Origin: an uncultured Roseburia sp. | GTDB lineage: Bacteria > Bacillota > Clostridia > Lachnospirales > Lachnospiraceae | DNA length: 64,000 nt | Direction: 5' to 3' | Assembly: GCA_947573605.1 (NCBI GenBank) | Contig: CANPGM010000005.1 | Location: 1 to 64,000, forward strand | Part shown: positions 7,672-16,206 of the stretch, one piece after another | How the letters are laid out: every line of letters starts with the position of its first letter | Numbering within the stretch: position 1 is the stretch's first letter | Position numbers and translations under genes: made by a program | Notes under the pieces: model-generated | Told to the model about the DNA's origin: nothing | Seen by the model: only the letters and a program-made list of their open reading frames with translations | Databases searched by the model: none

Positions 7672-8934
7672 TTATTTAACTTCACCATCCTTAAATTTCC
7701 CTTCATGCAGAACTTTCCCCTGTTCGTCATATAATATCCCTTTCCCGTCATACTTTCCATTTTTAAACTCACCCTTATACCAGACTTTTCCATCTTCAAA
7801 ATACAATGTTCCCATTCCGCTGTAATGGCTGTTTTCAAATTCACCCTCATATTTCAGGCACATCTCATGGTTTTCATTCTCCCATGTATAATACTCTTTT
7901 CCTTCTCCATCACGTCCCCCTTCTTTATACATGCCTTCAAAAGATAAGTTGGATATTGCAACAGTTGGAAACAGCAGACCGCTGTTTATAGTGTCTGAAT
8001 ATTCCACCAGATACATCTCCGCCAGCATATTGTTAAATTCTTCATCGTAAGTGCCTCCTGCCAGTCCAAGGTAAGCTATTCCGCTTCCGTGCTTTTTTCC
8101 ATGTTCAAATTCTCCTTCATAGGCTATGATGGGGATCTCATATATTCCTTCCACTCCAAAATCTATCCCATAGCCTTCCTTAAATCCATCTTTAAATTCT
8201 CCAATATATTCAATTTCTACGCAAACATTTTCTTTCTCCTGTTCATAATAGTTTTCTTCATCCATAAACAATCTCGTCCAGCGCTGTATGTCGCTGCTTT
8301 CCCGGTACAGTTCATCCCAGTTCCTCACAAGCATCCCCATCCCATCCGGCCTGCCATCCCGGTTTACATCTCCATAATACCTGAATGGTGCATGGTCTGC
8401 ATCAAGACTTTTCTTATACCATACTTCCTTATTCCTGAACATATGAATCTTTTCCTCTTCTGTTAAGCAGATGAATTCATCTCTGTCAGCATCCAGTGCT
8501 TTTTCATATAGTTCTACTATTTTCTTTCCGTTTTTCACACTCTTAAAAGAATATTCTGTAATAGAACTTATATATTCATTCTCTCCATCTGACGGAACAT
8601 CATTTTCTGCGGAAGTATCTTCAACGCTGCTTTGTCCGTCTTCTGCATCTATCGTACCTGTTATATCTGTTTCATCTGTCTGCTCTGTTATGCTGTATGC
8701 TTCCACGTCCTTCTCAGTTTCCAGTCCACTTTCTTTTTCCGTCTGAACAGGTTCTGCAACAGAATCACCTATTTCAGATAGCTTTGCTGTCTGTGTCGGT
8801 TCGGTATCATCTTCACTAAAAACCCCTATCAAAACAAACATCACAAAAAGCCCCGCTACTACAAATAAGAATTTCTTTAGTTTTCCTGGCTTTTTTCTGG
8901 TTCCGTCGTTTACCGTTTTCTTTTCCTTTTGCAT
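7672..8934 (-). CDS. Membrane-anchored MORN-repeat protein
   Basis: A 420-residue protein with a short basic N-terminus, one membrane segment (FLFVVAGLFVMFVLIGVF, about residues 21-38) and a Thr/Ser/Glu-rich linker. The C-terminal half carries MORN repeats, for example YIGEFKDGFKEGYGIDF, YEGEFEHGKKHGSGIAYL, FEGMYKEGGRDGEGKEYY and YKGEFKNGKYDGKGILY. MORN repeats form beta-hairpin sheets used in lipid or protein binding; here they would lie outside the cell, anchored by the N-terminal helix. AGAGGAG precedes the ATG. It is cargo of the guaA-site element with no obvious partner. A surface or scaffold role is inferred. Confidence 0.8.
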   Translation of the reverse strand: MQKEKKTVNDGTRKKPGKLKKFLFVVAGLFVMFVLIGVFSEDDTEPTQTAKLSEIGDSVAEPVQTEKESGLETEKDVEAYSITEQTDETDITGTIDAEDGQSSVEDTSAENDVPSDGENEYISSITEYSFKSVKNGKKIVELYEKALDADRDEFICLTEEEKIHMFRNKEVWYKKSLDADHAPFRYYGDVNRDGRPDGMGMLVRNWDELYRESSDIQRWTRLFMDEENYYEQEKENVCVEIEYIGEFKDGFKEGYGIDFGVEGIYEIPIIAYEGEFEHGKKHGSGIAYLGLAGGTYDEEFNNMLAEMYLVEYSDTINSGLLFPTVAISNLSFEGMYKEGGRDGEGKEYYTWENENHEMCLKYEGEFENSHYSGMGTLYFEDGKVWYKGEFKNGKYDGKGILYDEQGKVLHEGKFKDGEVK

Positions 8935-9015
8935 AGTTTACTGTCTCCTCTCTTGATTTCCCAATTCAAAATATTTCCAACTCACGCTGCAAATCGTAAC
9001 AACAGAATACACTGT

Positions 9016-9168
9016 TTACAATGCCCCACAGATTACAAGGGCAATGACAAAACAGACTGCCCACGCGCCAAACGCCTGCTGTGAAGTCCGATGCGGAACC
9101 CTGTGCCGGATTACCCTCCAATATATCATGTGGATAACAACAGTTAAAATAGGTATTAATGCGATCAT
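9016..9168 (-). CDS. Small membrane protein, 50 residues
   Basis: The ATG at 9168 has GGGGAGGA about 8 bases upstream; a longer in-frame start has none. The peptide has two hydrophobic stretches (MIALIPILTVVIHMIYW and FGAWAVCFVIALVICGAL) separated by a basic loop (RVIRHRVPHR), so two membrane helices are likely. Function unknown. It is divergent from the XRE regulator. Confidence 0.55.
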   Translation of the reverse strand: MIALIPILTVVIHMIYWRVIRHRVPHRTSQQAFGAWAVCFVIALVICGAL

Positions 9169-9317
9169 TCTCAATTCCTCCCCGTTGTGAAAATATAAAT
9201 ATGGATTATATCCAATAATAAAACAAGTCGTTTTAATTGTACAATAAAAATTATTATTTTTCAAGTACTAATCATCCTATACTAACGATAAATCGAAGTA
9301 TACCAGGAGGCATTATC

Positions 9318-9629
9318 ATGATTGACATTCTTGATCGTATAGTAAAACAACGGAAATACCGCAACTGGACAGAATATCAGCTGGCACAGAAATCCGGCCT
9401 CCCACAATCCACGATTTCCTCATGGTACAACAAGAAGATGCTCCCAAGCCTCCAGTCTCTGGAAAAAATATGTAATGCCTTTGATATGACAATGGCACAG
9501 TTTTTAGCAGAAGATGACAAATTAGCAGAAATCACCCCTGACCAAAAGAAGCTGCTTGATAAATGGGAAAAGCTTTCTCCCAGGCAGAAACAGGCTTTCC
9601 TGGAGCTGATGGATTCTGTCACAGACTGA
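9318..9629 (+). CDS. XRE-family helix-turn-helix regulator
   Basis: A 103-residue DNA-binding protein, the only plus-strand gene inside the element. Residues of about 10-65 form a Cro/CI-type HTH (YQLAQKSGLPQSTISSWYNK, then a SLEKICNAFDM helix), and a short helical tail (SPRQKQAFLELMDSV) may mediate dimerisation. The ATG at 9318 has AGGAGG seven bases upstream. Standing divergent to the small membrane gene and opposed to all other element genes, it is a good candidate for the regulator that keeps the element quiescent. Confidence 0.85.
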   Translation: MIDILDRIVKQRKYRNWTEYQLAQKSGLPQSTISSWYNKKMLPSLQSLEKICNAFDMTMAQFLAEDDKLAEITPDQKKLLDKWEKLSPRQKQAFLELMDSVTD

Positions 9630-9643
9630 CAGCCCCGCCCAGC

Positions 9644-9913
9644 TTACCGGAGCATTTTATCCCGGTCTTCTGCCCCCTGTAAATATGCCAGCCGCATAAC
9701 CATTTCTTCCAATTCTCCCCTCGCGACAAACAGCTTTCTATGGAGCAGCAGGCATTCTTCCCCCATGCTGCGCATGATGGATTCAGTCTGCCCTTCCATC
9801 TGCATGATTTCTTTATACAGATTTTCGCAGCTCCCATTTTCCTGCATTGCCAGCGGCAGGAACGTATCTTTATATTTCAAATCATAATATTCTTCCATAA
9901 ATGCCTTATCCAT
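9644..9913 (-). CDS. Small helical hypothetical protein
   Basis: An 89-residue acidic and Met-rich protein, predicted almost entirely helical (EEYYDLKYKDTFLPLAMQ, EEMVMRLAYLQGAEDRDKM). I do not recognise it. The ATG at 9913 overlaps the TAA of a 33-residue membrane peptide as TAATG, and GGGAGG lies upstream, so the two are translationally coupled. Its stop faces the end of the convergent XRE gene. Confidence 0.6.
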   Translation of the reverse strand: MDKAFMEEYYDLKYKDTFLPLAMQENGSCENLYKEIMQMEGQTESIMRSMGEECLLLHRKLFVARGELEEMVMRLAYLQGAEDRDKMLR

Positions 9914-10014
9914 TACCTGCCTCCCTGTATCCATACAGCAGCAGAATACAATCCCTGCAATACTGCTACAATGAAAAACAAGGCATGGAAAATACTTTCT
10001 ATCCAGTTTCCCAT
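9913..10014 (-). CDS. Small membrane peptide, 33 residues
   Basis: The frame begins ATG GGA AAC TGG and encodes a peptide with one hydrophobic helix (ALFFIVAVLQGLYSAAVW). AAAGGG lies about 8 bases before the ATG, and the stop codon overlaps the start of the next gene (TAATG). The coupling and the clean membrane helix are why I call it a gene rather than a chance frame. Function unknown. Confidence 0.45.
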   Translation of the reverse strand: MGNWIESIFHALFFIVAVLQGLYSAAVWIQGGR

Positions 10015-10071
10015 GCCCTGTTTCCCTTTCTGGTACTTATCCTGTCATTTCATAAAGGAAATTCCTTATAT

Positions 10072-10116
10072 CTATGGCAGAATGATTTTTATAATAATCG
10101 TGATGATTTTTCTCAT
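10072..10116 (-). CDS. Hydrophobic 14-residue peptide with a strong ribosome binding site
   Basis: AAAGGAGG stands seven bases before an ATG that encodes MRKIIITIIKIILP and stops. The match to the ribosome binding consensus is among the best in the element. It could be a leader peptide, a tiny membrane-active peptide or the remains of a longer gene. It lies between the DUF5688 gene and the 33-residue membrane peptide. Confidence 0.35.
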   Translation of the reverse strand: MRKIITIIIKIILP

Positions 10117-10176
10117 GATGGTGCCTCCTTTGTTTAAAAATTTTCCCCATTGCCGCTTAAACCGATGAGAACACTG

Positions 10177-11082
10177 TCATGCCACTGACAACTGTGCTGT
10201 CATGCGGTTATAAAAATACGGATGGTCTGACAGGATTTCCATATCCGCCACTTCGGTTTCGTTGACCTCGCATATCATCCGGCAGATGCTCTCCCTGTCA
10301 GGAATTCTGTCCTCTTTTACCGGAACTAAAATCACTTCGTGGATACTGCTTGGAAGAACAGCCAGATTGGAATCTGTTTTATCTGCAAATTCTTTCAGGA
10401 TACCCGGATAAAGGATACAGGCCGCTCCATTTAATCTGCTGCGGTTAGTCAGTATTGTCATTTCCGGCATACCTGCCATGTCCGTTCCTGAAATTTCCCC
10501 GTCCGCTTCACCTTTGCACAATCCATCCACAAACTGCCTCATGCTGACAAAATCATGTTCCAGCAGTCTTGGGGTGTTCCCATATGCCATTCCTGCCACT
10601 TCCTCCGCGCTGATATTCCAATACGCCAGATGCTCATTGCGGATAAGGATGGATGCCTGCCCTTTATCTCTGGTATCACAGGCAAGGAAACAGAACACGA
10701 CTGCCAAATCCAGATATTTCCGATACGGAACCTCTTTTAACAGCGGCTTATTCTTTTCATAATTGACAAGCCTGTATACAATGCGGGATTTTACCTGTTC
10801 AAAATCTGTAAAACAGCTTATGTCAAAATCATCCGCCGGCTTGTTTTTCAGATAGCATCTATAAATATCATCCGCAATCCGCTCCATATCTCTGCCATCC
10901 AGATAAGAGCGGTAGTAAGGGTTCAGATAAATCACTGGTGAAATATTCTGCCCTTTCTCCTGGATTAATAAGCCATCCATATTCACACTGTTGTTTTTCT
11001 TTATGGTCTCTGCCCTGACCTCCCCATCCACTTTTTCCTGAATCCTTCTTCTAATTTCTTTCAAAAATTCTTTATAGTCCAT
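10177..11082 (-). CDS. DUF5688 family protein
   Basis: A 301-residue cytoplasmic protein matching the DUF5688 family as I know it from integrative elements of gut Clostridia: early VIYLNPYYRSYLDGRDMERI, central YRKYLDLAVVFCFLA, and a C-terminal NRSRLNGAACILYPG followed by LAVLPSSIHEVILVPV. Biochemical function is unknown. GGAAAGGACAGG precedes the ATG, and the stop of the Rad52-like gene lies 15 bp upstream, so it shares that transcript. I infer an accessory role in element maintenance from this conserved neighbourhood only. Confidence 0.7.
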   Translation of the reverse strand: MDYKEFLKEIRRRIQEKVDGEVRAETIKKNNSVNMDGLLIQEKGQNISPVIYLNPYYRSYLDGRDMERIADDIYRCYLKNKPADDFDISCFTDFEQVKSRIVYRLVNYEKNKPLLKEVPYRKYLDLAVVFCFLACDTRDKGQASILIRNEHLAYWNISAEEVAGMAYGNTPRLLEHDFVSMRQFVDGLCKGEADGEISGTDMAGMPEMTILTNRSRLNGAACILYPGILKEFADKTDSNLAVLPSSIHEVILVPVKEDRIPDRESICRMICEVNETEVADMEILSDHPYFYNRMTAQLSVA

Positions 11083-11097
11083 AAACCTGTCCTTTCC

Positions 11098-11859
11098 TCA
11101 TGCCGCTTTTACGGATTTTGTCCTTGATAAAGCCAGCATCACTTTATTATAAAGCTCCTCGCTCATCGTCCCCGGCTCCTGTATCCTGTACCGGCTCTGG
11201 ACCGCTTCCATTGCCACGCCTGTCCTGTCAAGCTCTGCCTGCAAAGAAGCCATCTGGTCTTTGGAAATGGTGTTCCCCTGCGGCTCTTTCTTTGTCTGCG
11301 CCGCTTTTGAAGAAGCCTGTTTCCCTTTATTATCCTCTGCGGCAGCTTTCGCTTTCAGTTCATATACCGGCTGTCCTTTATCATTCACTATCATAAGGGC
11401 GTTGATTTCCCTGTCCCCGTTATACGCAATGGATTTGACAGAGAAACGGTCATAACAGCAAAACCTGTTATCCCTGCTCTGGATTGCCGCCTTTCCTGCC
11501 GGAACCCAGATAAACGGCGCGGAATACAGTTCACGGCCGATTCCCCAGTTAAAGCACGCCCTCTTAAAACTGTCCGAAGCCTGGGACTTTTCTTTTTCCG
11601 TGTATCCGGTCGTGCCGACATCCTGTTTCGCCACCCACTCCCCGGACTCCTTATCAAAGATTTCCACTGTGCAGTACAGGTTCCCGTCTATGCACTGATG
11701 GCTCCGTTTCCAGCCGAAAGCCCCAAAAGTTTCATCAAGAATGCGCTGGTCTACCCTTGCGTCTTTATAAAGCAATAGACTCAACCCCTTTTCGTTAATT
11801 GTCGCTATCCTGCATTCAATTTCATTCGCTCTAAGCAGCCTGATTAAGCTCTGTTCCAT
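11098..11859 (-). CDS. Rad52-like single-strand annealing protein
   Basis: About 253 residues. The first 150 show Rad52/22-type signatures: WVAKQDVGTTGYTEKEKSQA and then SDSFKRACFNWGIGRELY, where the family has a conserved acidic-Lys/Arg-WGIGR motif. A Lys/Ala/Gln-rich linker and a C-terminal helical region (LYNKVMLALSRTK) follow. Such proteins anneal complementary strands for homologous recombination of phages and conjugative elements. The ATG at 11859 is preferred because GAAAGG stands 9 bases before it; the ATG at 11868 is too close to that site. It is encoded with the YqaJ nuclease and DUF932 protein, which suits an SSAP-exonuclease pair. Confidence 0.8.
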   Translation of the reverse strand: MEQSLIRLLRANEIECRIATINEKGLSLLLYKDARVDQRILDETFGAFGWKRSHQCIDGNLYCTVEIFDKESGEWVAKQDVGTTGYTEKEKSQASDSFKRACFNWGIGRELYSAPFIWVPAGKAAIQSRDNRFCCYDRFSVKSIAYNGDREINALMIVNDKGQPVYELKAKAAAEDNKGKQASSKAAQTKKEPQGNTISKDQMASLQAELDRTGVAMEAVQSRYRIQEPGTMSEELYNKVMLALSRTKSVKAA

Positions 11860-11950
11860 TTTCCCCATCCTTTCCGCAAATCAAACTTCCCAATTCTAAA
11901 ATAATTTCCGGCCCGCTGCACAGGCTCGTGATATATCCATACATCCACCC

Positions 11951-12880
11951 CTATGCCGCTTTCACCTCAAACCGCCTGTAATGGGAAGGCTTCCCGTAAT
12001 CCGCATAAATTTCCGGCTTTTCTGCTTTGATGCGCTGTGAATCAAGCCTGACCGAATCCACGTTTCCCCATGACACACGGTAATGGTCGCTTGTGGCATA
12101 CTGGCTGTCGCCCATGAACATCTTCACTTCCTGCTCAATCCGCTTCTGTTCTTCCTGCAGTTTTGCAATAGAACTGAGTATTTCCTCACGTCTGTTTAAC
12201 TTTTCATCAAAGCCGGTCAGTTTAACCGCGCTCTCTTTTTTAGCGGTATAGAAATACTGCTCAATCACTTCATCACAGGCTCTGCTCCCGTCCGGTGGCG
12301 GGATAATCCCTTTCACAACATGATTGTCCCAGAAATCCTGTTCGACATCTATCAGACGGTTTATCAGTTCATCGTCCCAGTCTAATCTGCGGTATGTGAA
12401 CTCCCTGCCTAAAATAACAGCCGCAATATACCATGTGCGCTTCCTAGTGACTGCCATATAATGATAACATTGCATCACATAATGGAGCGGGATATTCCCA
12501 TCTGCCCATTTGTCCGCATTGTAGGCGCTCGCCGTCTTGCATTCCAGCCCTGCATCCTCGCCAACTACCAGACGGTCAACATCCGCAATCATAAACGGAT
12601 GTTCCACATTCCGGTACATGAAATTGGACTTCCTGACTTTTAATCCGGAAGCCTCCATAAACCGCTTCGCAACGTAATCTTCCAGATCGCGCCCGATCCG
12701 GATTGCCTCGCTGTCCTGTTCTTCAACATCCTCGCTTGTCTTATCCTGAAACACTTTCATGACGCTGCTGTACGGATTCACACCACAGATAGCTCCGGCA
12801 TCTGAGCCACCGATACCCGATTTCCTTAAACGCAGCCACTCCAGATTATCAACTCCTGCTAACGGTATTTTCTCAAACAT
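11951..12880 (-). CDS. YqaJ-type viral recombinase/exonuclease
   Basis: A 309-residue lambda-exonuclease-like nuclease. The N-terminal LRKSGIGGSDAGAICGVNPY is the YqaJ family signature. The PD-(D/E)XK core includes GRDLEDYVAKRF, MIADVDRLVVGEDAGLECKT (acidic residue plus ExK) and the MQCYHYMAVT helix. It should resect double-stranded ends to give single strands for the neighbouring Rad52-like annealer. GGGAGG precedes the ATG at 12880; an upstream in-frame extension is hydrophobic and lacks a binding site. The C-terminal third is coiled-coil-like (KLQEEQKRIEQEVKMF). Confidence 0.88.
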   Translation of the reverse strand: MFEKIPLAGVDNLEWLRLRKSGIGGSDAGAICGVNPYSSVMKVFQDKTSEDVEEQDSEAIRIGRDLEDYVAKRFMEASGLKVRKSNFMYRNVEHPFMIADVDRLVVGEDAGLECKTASAYNADKWADGNIPLHYVMQCYHYMAVTRKRTWYIAAVILGREFTYRRLDWDDELINRLIDVEQDFWDNHVVKGIIPPPDGSRACDEVIEQYFYTAKKESAVKLTGFDEKLNRREEILSSIAKLQEEQKRIEQEVKMFMGDSQYATSDHYRVSWGNVDSVRLDSQRIKAEKPEIYADYGKPSHYRRFEVKAA

Positions 12881-13062
12881 GATAAATTCCTCCCTGACAT
12901 ATAAAGATAAAATAATGAGGATAGCTAAGATTGAAATAATCCTGGCCATCCTCAAATTTTGTTGTTATTTGATTTCACTGTCTATAAGCGCTTTCCATTC
13001 TAAAATATTCTGCTTTACTTTTACAGTTATACCAGACATTGCCCAAAGTCCGCTAAAGGGCT

Positions 13063-13995
13063 TTAGGCGGATTTTACAAGCTGGTATGCCCTGTCGATAA
13101 GCGGATTGCCGTCAACTGTACGGGAAAACAGGTTTTCATTATAATTCGCCGTCCTGCGGAGCGGGCTTCCGTGGGTCGCAAAATCAGATACCGCATTGAT
13201 AAAACGGTATGCGTTACTGCCCACTTTCTGCAAGTCAGGAGCGTCATAATACCGCTTCATCATATCCTCACGCAGACGGATGATATTCTTGCTCTGTATC
13301 GGAGTCGGTTCTTTCTCCATTGGCAGAAGCAGTTCAATGTACTCTTTCACCTGTTCGTCTGTCATCTTCTGTCTGCGGAGCTGCTCAAATTCAATACCAA
13401 GGCAGTCCATATATTCCTCTGCCATGAAAAGCGTTTCTTTCGCCTCCTGTATCTTGTCCTGAATGTTGCCAGTGTGAATCATGCTGAAACTTCTCTTAGC
13501 AGTACTCAATGCAAGATTAAGGGTATTATTGCATACCACCCTTACAGGAGTGACAGCCACCTTTACAGAACCGGAACCGTCATGTGTATTGCTGAATACC
13601 AGATAAGGGCTGATTCTTTCCCCTGCAATAATATACTCCCTCGGAAGCCTTGCAAGCAGCCAGACCTTTCTCCCCTCCTGCAGCGATCCGGCAGTTTCAT
13701 AACGCACGCCCTTTCCGAGCAATTCATCCGTGAAGCTGAACGCATCCGTGTTCTGCACCACCTTATAACGGTCAGATACCACGCCCAGCACCTTTCTGTC
13801 AGAATCCCGCACATTTGCTTTGTAGCCATCAATGGGTTCATTGAAATCCGTATAGATTGGCTCCTGGACCACATTCCAGTCCAGCCCCGCAAGCCGGAGG
13901 GCGTCTGCTGATGCCGGAGCCTCCTGCACCTGTATCCCCAGTCCATGCCACGGCTTTTCCCTTGTGTAAAACATACTTTCTAAATTTGCTGACAT
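13063..13995 (-). CDS. DUF932 (phage/plasmid-like, TIGR03299-type) protein
   Basis: A 310-residue protein beginning with SMFYTREKPWHGLGIQVQEA, the family's hallmark, followed by VLGVVSDRYKVVQNTDAF and a central VTPVRVVCNNTLNLAL. These proteins occur widely in phages and integrative elements beside recombination genes; the molecular role is not settled. GGAGG stands just before the ATG. It is the first large gene of the element's recombination cluster, upstream of the YqaJ nuclease. Confidence 0.85.
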   Translation of the reverse strand: MSANLESMFYTREKPWHGLGIQVQEAPASADALRLAGLDWNVVQEPIYTDFNEPIDGYKANVRDSDRKVLGVVSDRYKVVQNTDAFSFTDELLGKGVRYETAGSLQEGRKVWLLARLPREYIIAGERISPYLVFSNTHDGSGSVKVAVTPVRVVCNNTLNLALSTAKRSFSMIHTGNIQDKIQEAKETLFMAEEYMDCLGIEFEQLRRQKMTDEQVKEYIELLLPMEKEPTPIQSKNIIRLREDMMKRYYDAPDLQKVGSNAYRFINAVSDFATHGSPLRRTANYNENLFSRTVDGNPLIDRAYQLVKSA

Positions 13996-14074
13996 ATTTT
14001 TCCTCCAATCTTATTGTCAGTTTGCTTTGTTACAGAGGATTAATATATGTCTCACTCTTTTTACAAAAGGATTC

Positions 14075-14239
14075 TCAGCGGTTTGCCCGTATGCTGTTAA
14101 AAATATCCCGTGGTATTTTCCAATACCTTCCAAATTTTATTGCCTTTATCTGTCCTGACTTTATCATTCTATAAACTGTGGATGTACTGACCTGCATCCT
14201 CTCGCAAAATTCTTTGATTGTCATATAAGATTCGTCCAT
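14075..14239 (-). CDS. Excisionase/MerR-type HTH protein, 54 residues
   Basis: The frame encodes MTIKEFCERMQVSTSTVYRM followed by IKSGQIKAIKFGRYWKIP, the standard helix_turn_helix_17 excisionase-family fold. AAAGGATG lies upstream of the ATG at 14239. It is the element gene nearest guaA and is separate from the second excisionase-like gene near the integrase. It may act as recombination directionality factor or as regulator of the DUF932-YqaJ-Rad52 operon below it. Confidence 0.75.
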   Translation of the reverse strand: MDESYMTIKEFCERMQVSTSTVYRMIKSGQIKAIKFGRYWKIPRDIFNSIRANR

Positions 14240-14437
14240 GTTTCATCCTTTCCAGTCCGAACAATTCCAAAAAATCATTCGCACTTTTTTTATTCGTAAC
14301 AGTTCAATCGCGAGCATGAAAAGCCATTGCCGCCATTACATTTCTGTTTGCATATGTAAGATAACTGCTTTCAAATCTGCCTTTAACGCAGGTTTGAAGA
14401 ATCTCTGTGTACCTGAATGTATCACAGAAAAAAATAA

Positions 14438-14466
14438 GGAGCATTCCAGCAGAACCGGAATACTCC
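14438..14466 (-). terminator. Terminator hairpin near the right end of the element
   Basis: Arms 14438-14447 and 14457-14466 form a 10-bp stem with one wobble in minus-strand RNA, followed by TTATTTTTTTC. With the guaA terminator further right it isolates the element from guaA transcription. Beyond it, 14240-14620 holds the arm-type repeats and no convincing gene. Confidence 0.6.
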
Positions 14467-14589
14467 CAAATTTCCTTATAATCTTTTTGCCCTGTTTTCA
14501 TCGTCCATATCTTTCTGGTAATAAATCTTCCATACTATCACCCAAAACAGTAGATTTGCCAAAGCAATTCCCTGTACAACAACGTATTT

Positions 14590-14610
14590 GATTACCAGAA
14601 TATTACCACA
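14590..14610. repeat. Direct repeats, candidate integrase arm-type sites (right end)
   Basis: GATTACCAG (14590-14598) and ATATTACCAC (14600-14609) are tandem copies of the TTACCA motif found three times near the left end (843-880), in the same orientation. They lie about 60 bases inside the right att copy. Confidence 0.45.
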
Positions 14611-14623
14611 GACAAATATAAAA

Positions 14624-14657
14624 CGCCAGAAACCCGCACAAACACAGGCTTCCAGCG
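14624..14657 (-). terminator. guaA transcription terminator
   Basis: CGCCAGAAACC (14624-14634) pairs with GGCTTCCAGCG (14647-14657) over 11 positions, including wobbles in the minus-strand RNA. TTTTATATTTG follows. It lies 10 bp beyond the guaA stop, on the element side of the att copy, so the element appears to supply guaA with a new terminator. Confidence 0.65.
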
Positions 14658-14666
14658 TCCCAATCG

Positions 14667-14680
14667 ACTATTCGAACTCA
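14667..14680. other. Putative attachment site (right copy) over the guaA stop codon
   Basis: ACTATTCGAACTCA covers the last codons and stop of guaA (GAG TTC GAA TAG on the minus strand) and repeats at 726-739 with one mismatch. The guaA 3' end is a known insertion site of integrative elements in Firmicutes. Confidence 0.65.
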
Positions 14681-16206
14681 ATCGTCCCCGGCGGCTTACT
14701 CGTCAAATCATAAAACACCCGATTCACTCCCCGCACCTCATTTATAATCCGGCTCATCACCGTCTGCAGCACCGCAAACGGAATTTCAGCACTTTCCGCC
14801 GTCATAAAGTCAACCGTATTCACCGCCCTAAGCGCAACCGCATAATCATACGTTCGCTCATCCCCCATAACGCCGACTGACCTCATATTCGTCAGCGCCG
14901 CAAAATACTGCCCGATCGACTTGTCAAGCCCGGCCTTTGCAATCTCCTCACGGTAAACCGCATCGGCGTCCTGAACAATACGAACCTTTTCCGCAGTAAC
15001 TTCACCGATAATCCGAATCCCAAGTCCTGGGCCGGGGAACGGCTGGCGGTAAACAAGCTTTTCCGAAATACCAAGCTCCAGGCCTGCCTGCCTTACTTCG
15101 TCCTTGAACAGGTCGCGGAGCGGTTCAATAATCTCCTTGAAATCAACGCAGTCGGGAAGCCCACCGACATTGTGATGCGACTTAATAACGGCAGATTCAC
15201 CGCCGAGACCGCTTTCCACCACATCGGGATAAATCGTCCCCTGAACCAGAAAATCAACGGCGCCGATTTTCTTCGCTTCCTCTTCAAAAACACGAATAAA
15301 CTCTTCCCCGATAATTTTGCGTTTCCGCTCCGGCTCCGTCACGCCGGAAAGCCTGTCATAAAAACGCTCCTGCGCGTTAACACGAATAAAATTCAAATCA
15401 TACAAACCGTTCGGTCCGAATACCTCTTCCACCTCATCGCCCTCGTCCTTGCGGAGAAGACCATGATCCACAAAAACACAAGTGAGCTGGCTGCCGACCG
15501 CCTTTGCAAGCATAACCGCAGCTACCGAAGAGTCAACGCCTCCGGACAGCGCGCAAAGCACCTTACCGCCGCCGACCTTCTTACGGATTTCCTGAATGGA
15601 AGTATCGACAAAAGAATCCATTCGCCAGGTACCCACGCAGCCGCAAACGCCTCTTACAAAATTATAAAGCATTTTTGTTCCTTCTTCGGTATGCAGCACC
15701 TCCGGATGAAACTGAAGCGCAAACAGACGCCGCGACAAATCCTCGGCTGCCGCCACCGGGCAGTCTGCCGTATGCGCCGTAACGGAAAACCCCGGAGCCG
15801 CTTCCGAAATATAATCGGTATGGCTCATCCAGCATATGGTTGTTGGGCTGACATTTTCAAACAACGGGGAAGAAGTATTGACATTTAACTCCGTTTTTCC
15901 GAATTCCTGCACCAATGCACGCTCTACTCTTCCGCCAAGTACAAACATCATAAGCTGCGCGCCATAACAAAGTCCCAGAACCGGAATCCCCAGTTCGAAA
16001 AGCTCCTTTGTGCAGGCAGGCGAATCGGCTTCATAACAGCTGTTCGGACCGCCGGTAAGAATAATTCCTTTCGGATTCATCGACTTAATCTGATTGAGAT
16101 CCGTTTTGTAAGAATATATTTCACAATAAACATTACACTCTCTGACGCGTCTTGCAACAAGCTGATTATACTGGCCGCCGAAATCAATCACAATAACCTT
16201 TTCCAT
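14668..16206 (-). CDS. guaA: GMP synthase (glutamine-hydrolysing)
   Basis: A 512-residue cytoplasmic enzyme that aminates XMP to GMP using glutamine and ATP. The class I amidotransferase domain (1-190) has the nucleophile in [11 protein letters not shown] and the His/Glu pair in [14 protein letters not shown]. The ATP-pyrophosphatase domain shows the P-loop [15 protein letters not shown], and the C-terminal dimerisation domain ends in the standard KPPGTIEFE. The length is usual. AGGAGGAG precedes the ATG. The last codons are the attachment site of the adjacent element, which leaves the protein intact. No purine riboswitch is evident in the 250-bp region upstream. Confidence 0.98.
   Translation of the reverse strand: MEKVIVIDFGGQYNQLVARRVRECNVYCEIYSYKTDLNQIKSMNPKGIILTGGPNSCYEADSPACTKELFELGIPVLGLCYGAQLMMFVLGGRVERALVQEFGKTELNVNTSSPLFENVSPTTICWMSHTDYISEAAPGFSVTAHTADCPVAAAEDLSRRLFALQFHPEVLHTEEGTKMLYNFVRGVCGCVGTWRMDSFVDTSIQEIRKKVGGGKVLCALSGGVDSSVAAVMLAKAVGSQLTCVFVDHGLLRKDEGDEVEEVFGPNGLYDLNFIRVNAQERFYDRLSGVTEPERKRKIIGEEFIRVFEEEAKKIGAVDFLVQGTIYPDVVESGLGGESAVIKSHHNVGGLPDCVDFKEIIEPLRDLFKDEVRQAGLELGISEKLVYRQPFPGPGLGIRIIGEVTAEKVRIVQDADAVYREEIAKAGLDKSIGQYFAALTNMRSVGVMGDERTYDYAVALRAVNTVDFMTAESAEIPFAVLQTVMSRIINEVRGVNRVFYDLTSKPPGTIEFE

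Noticed and set aside
14304-14501. A 65-residue minus-strand frame between guaA and the excisionase-like gene
   Set aside because: It has only a weak ribosome binding site, and a terminator hairpin with a T run (14438-14466) lies within it; no recognisable domain.
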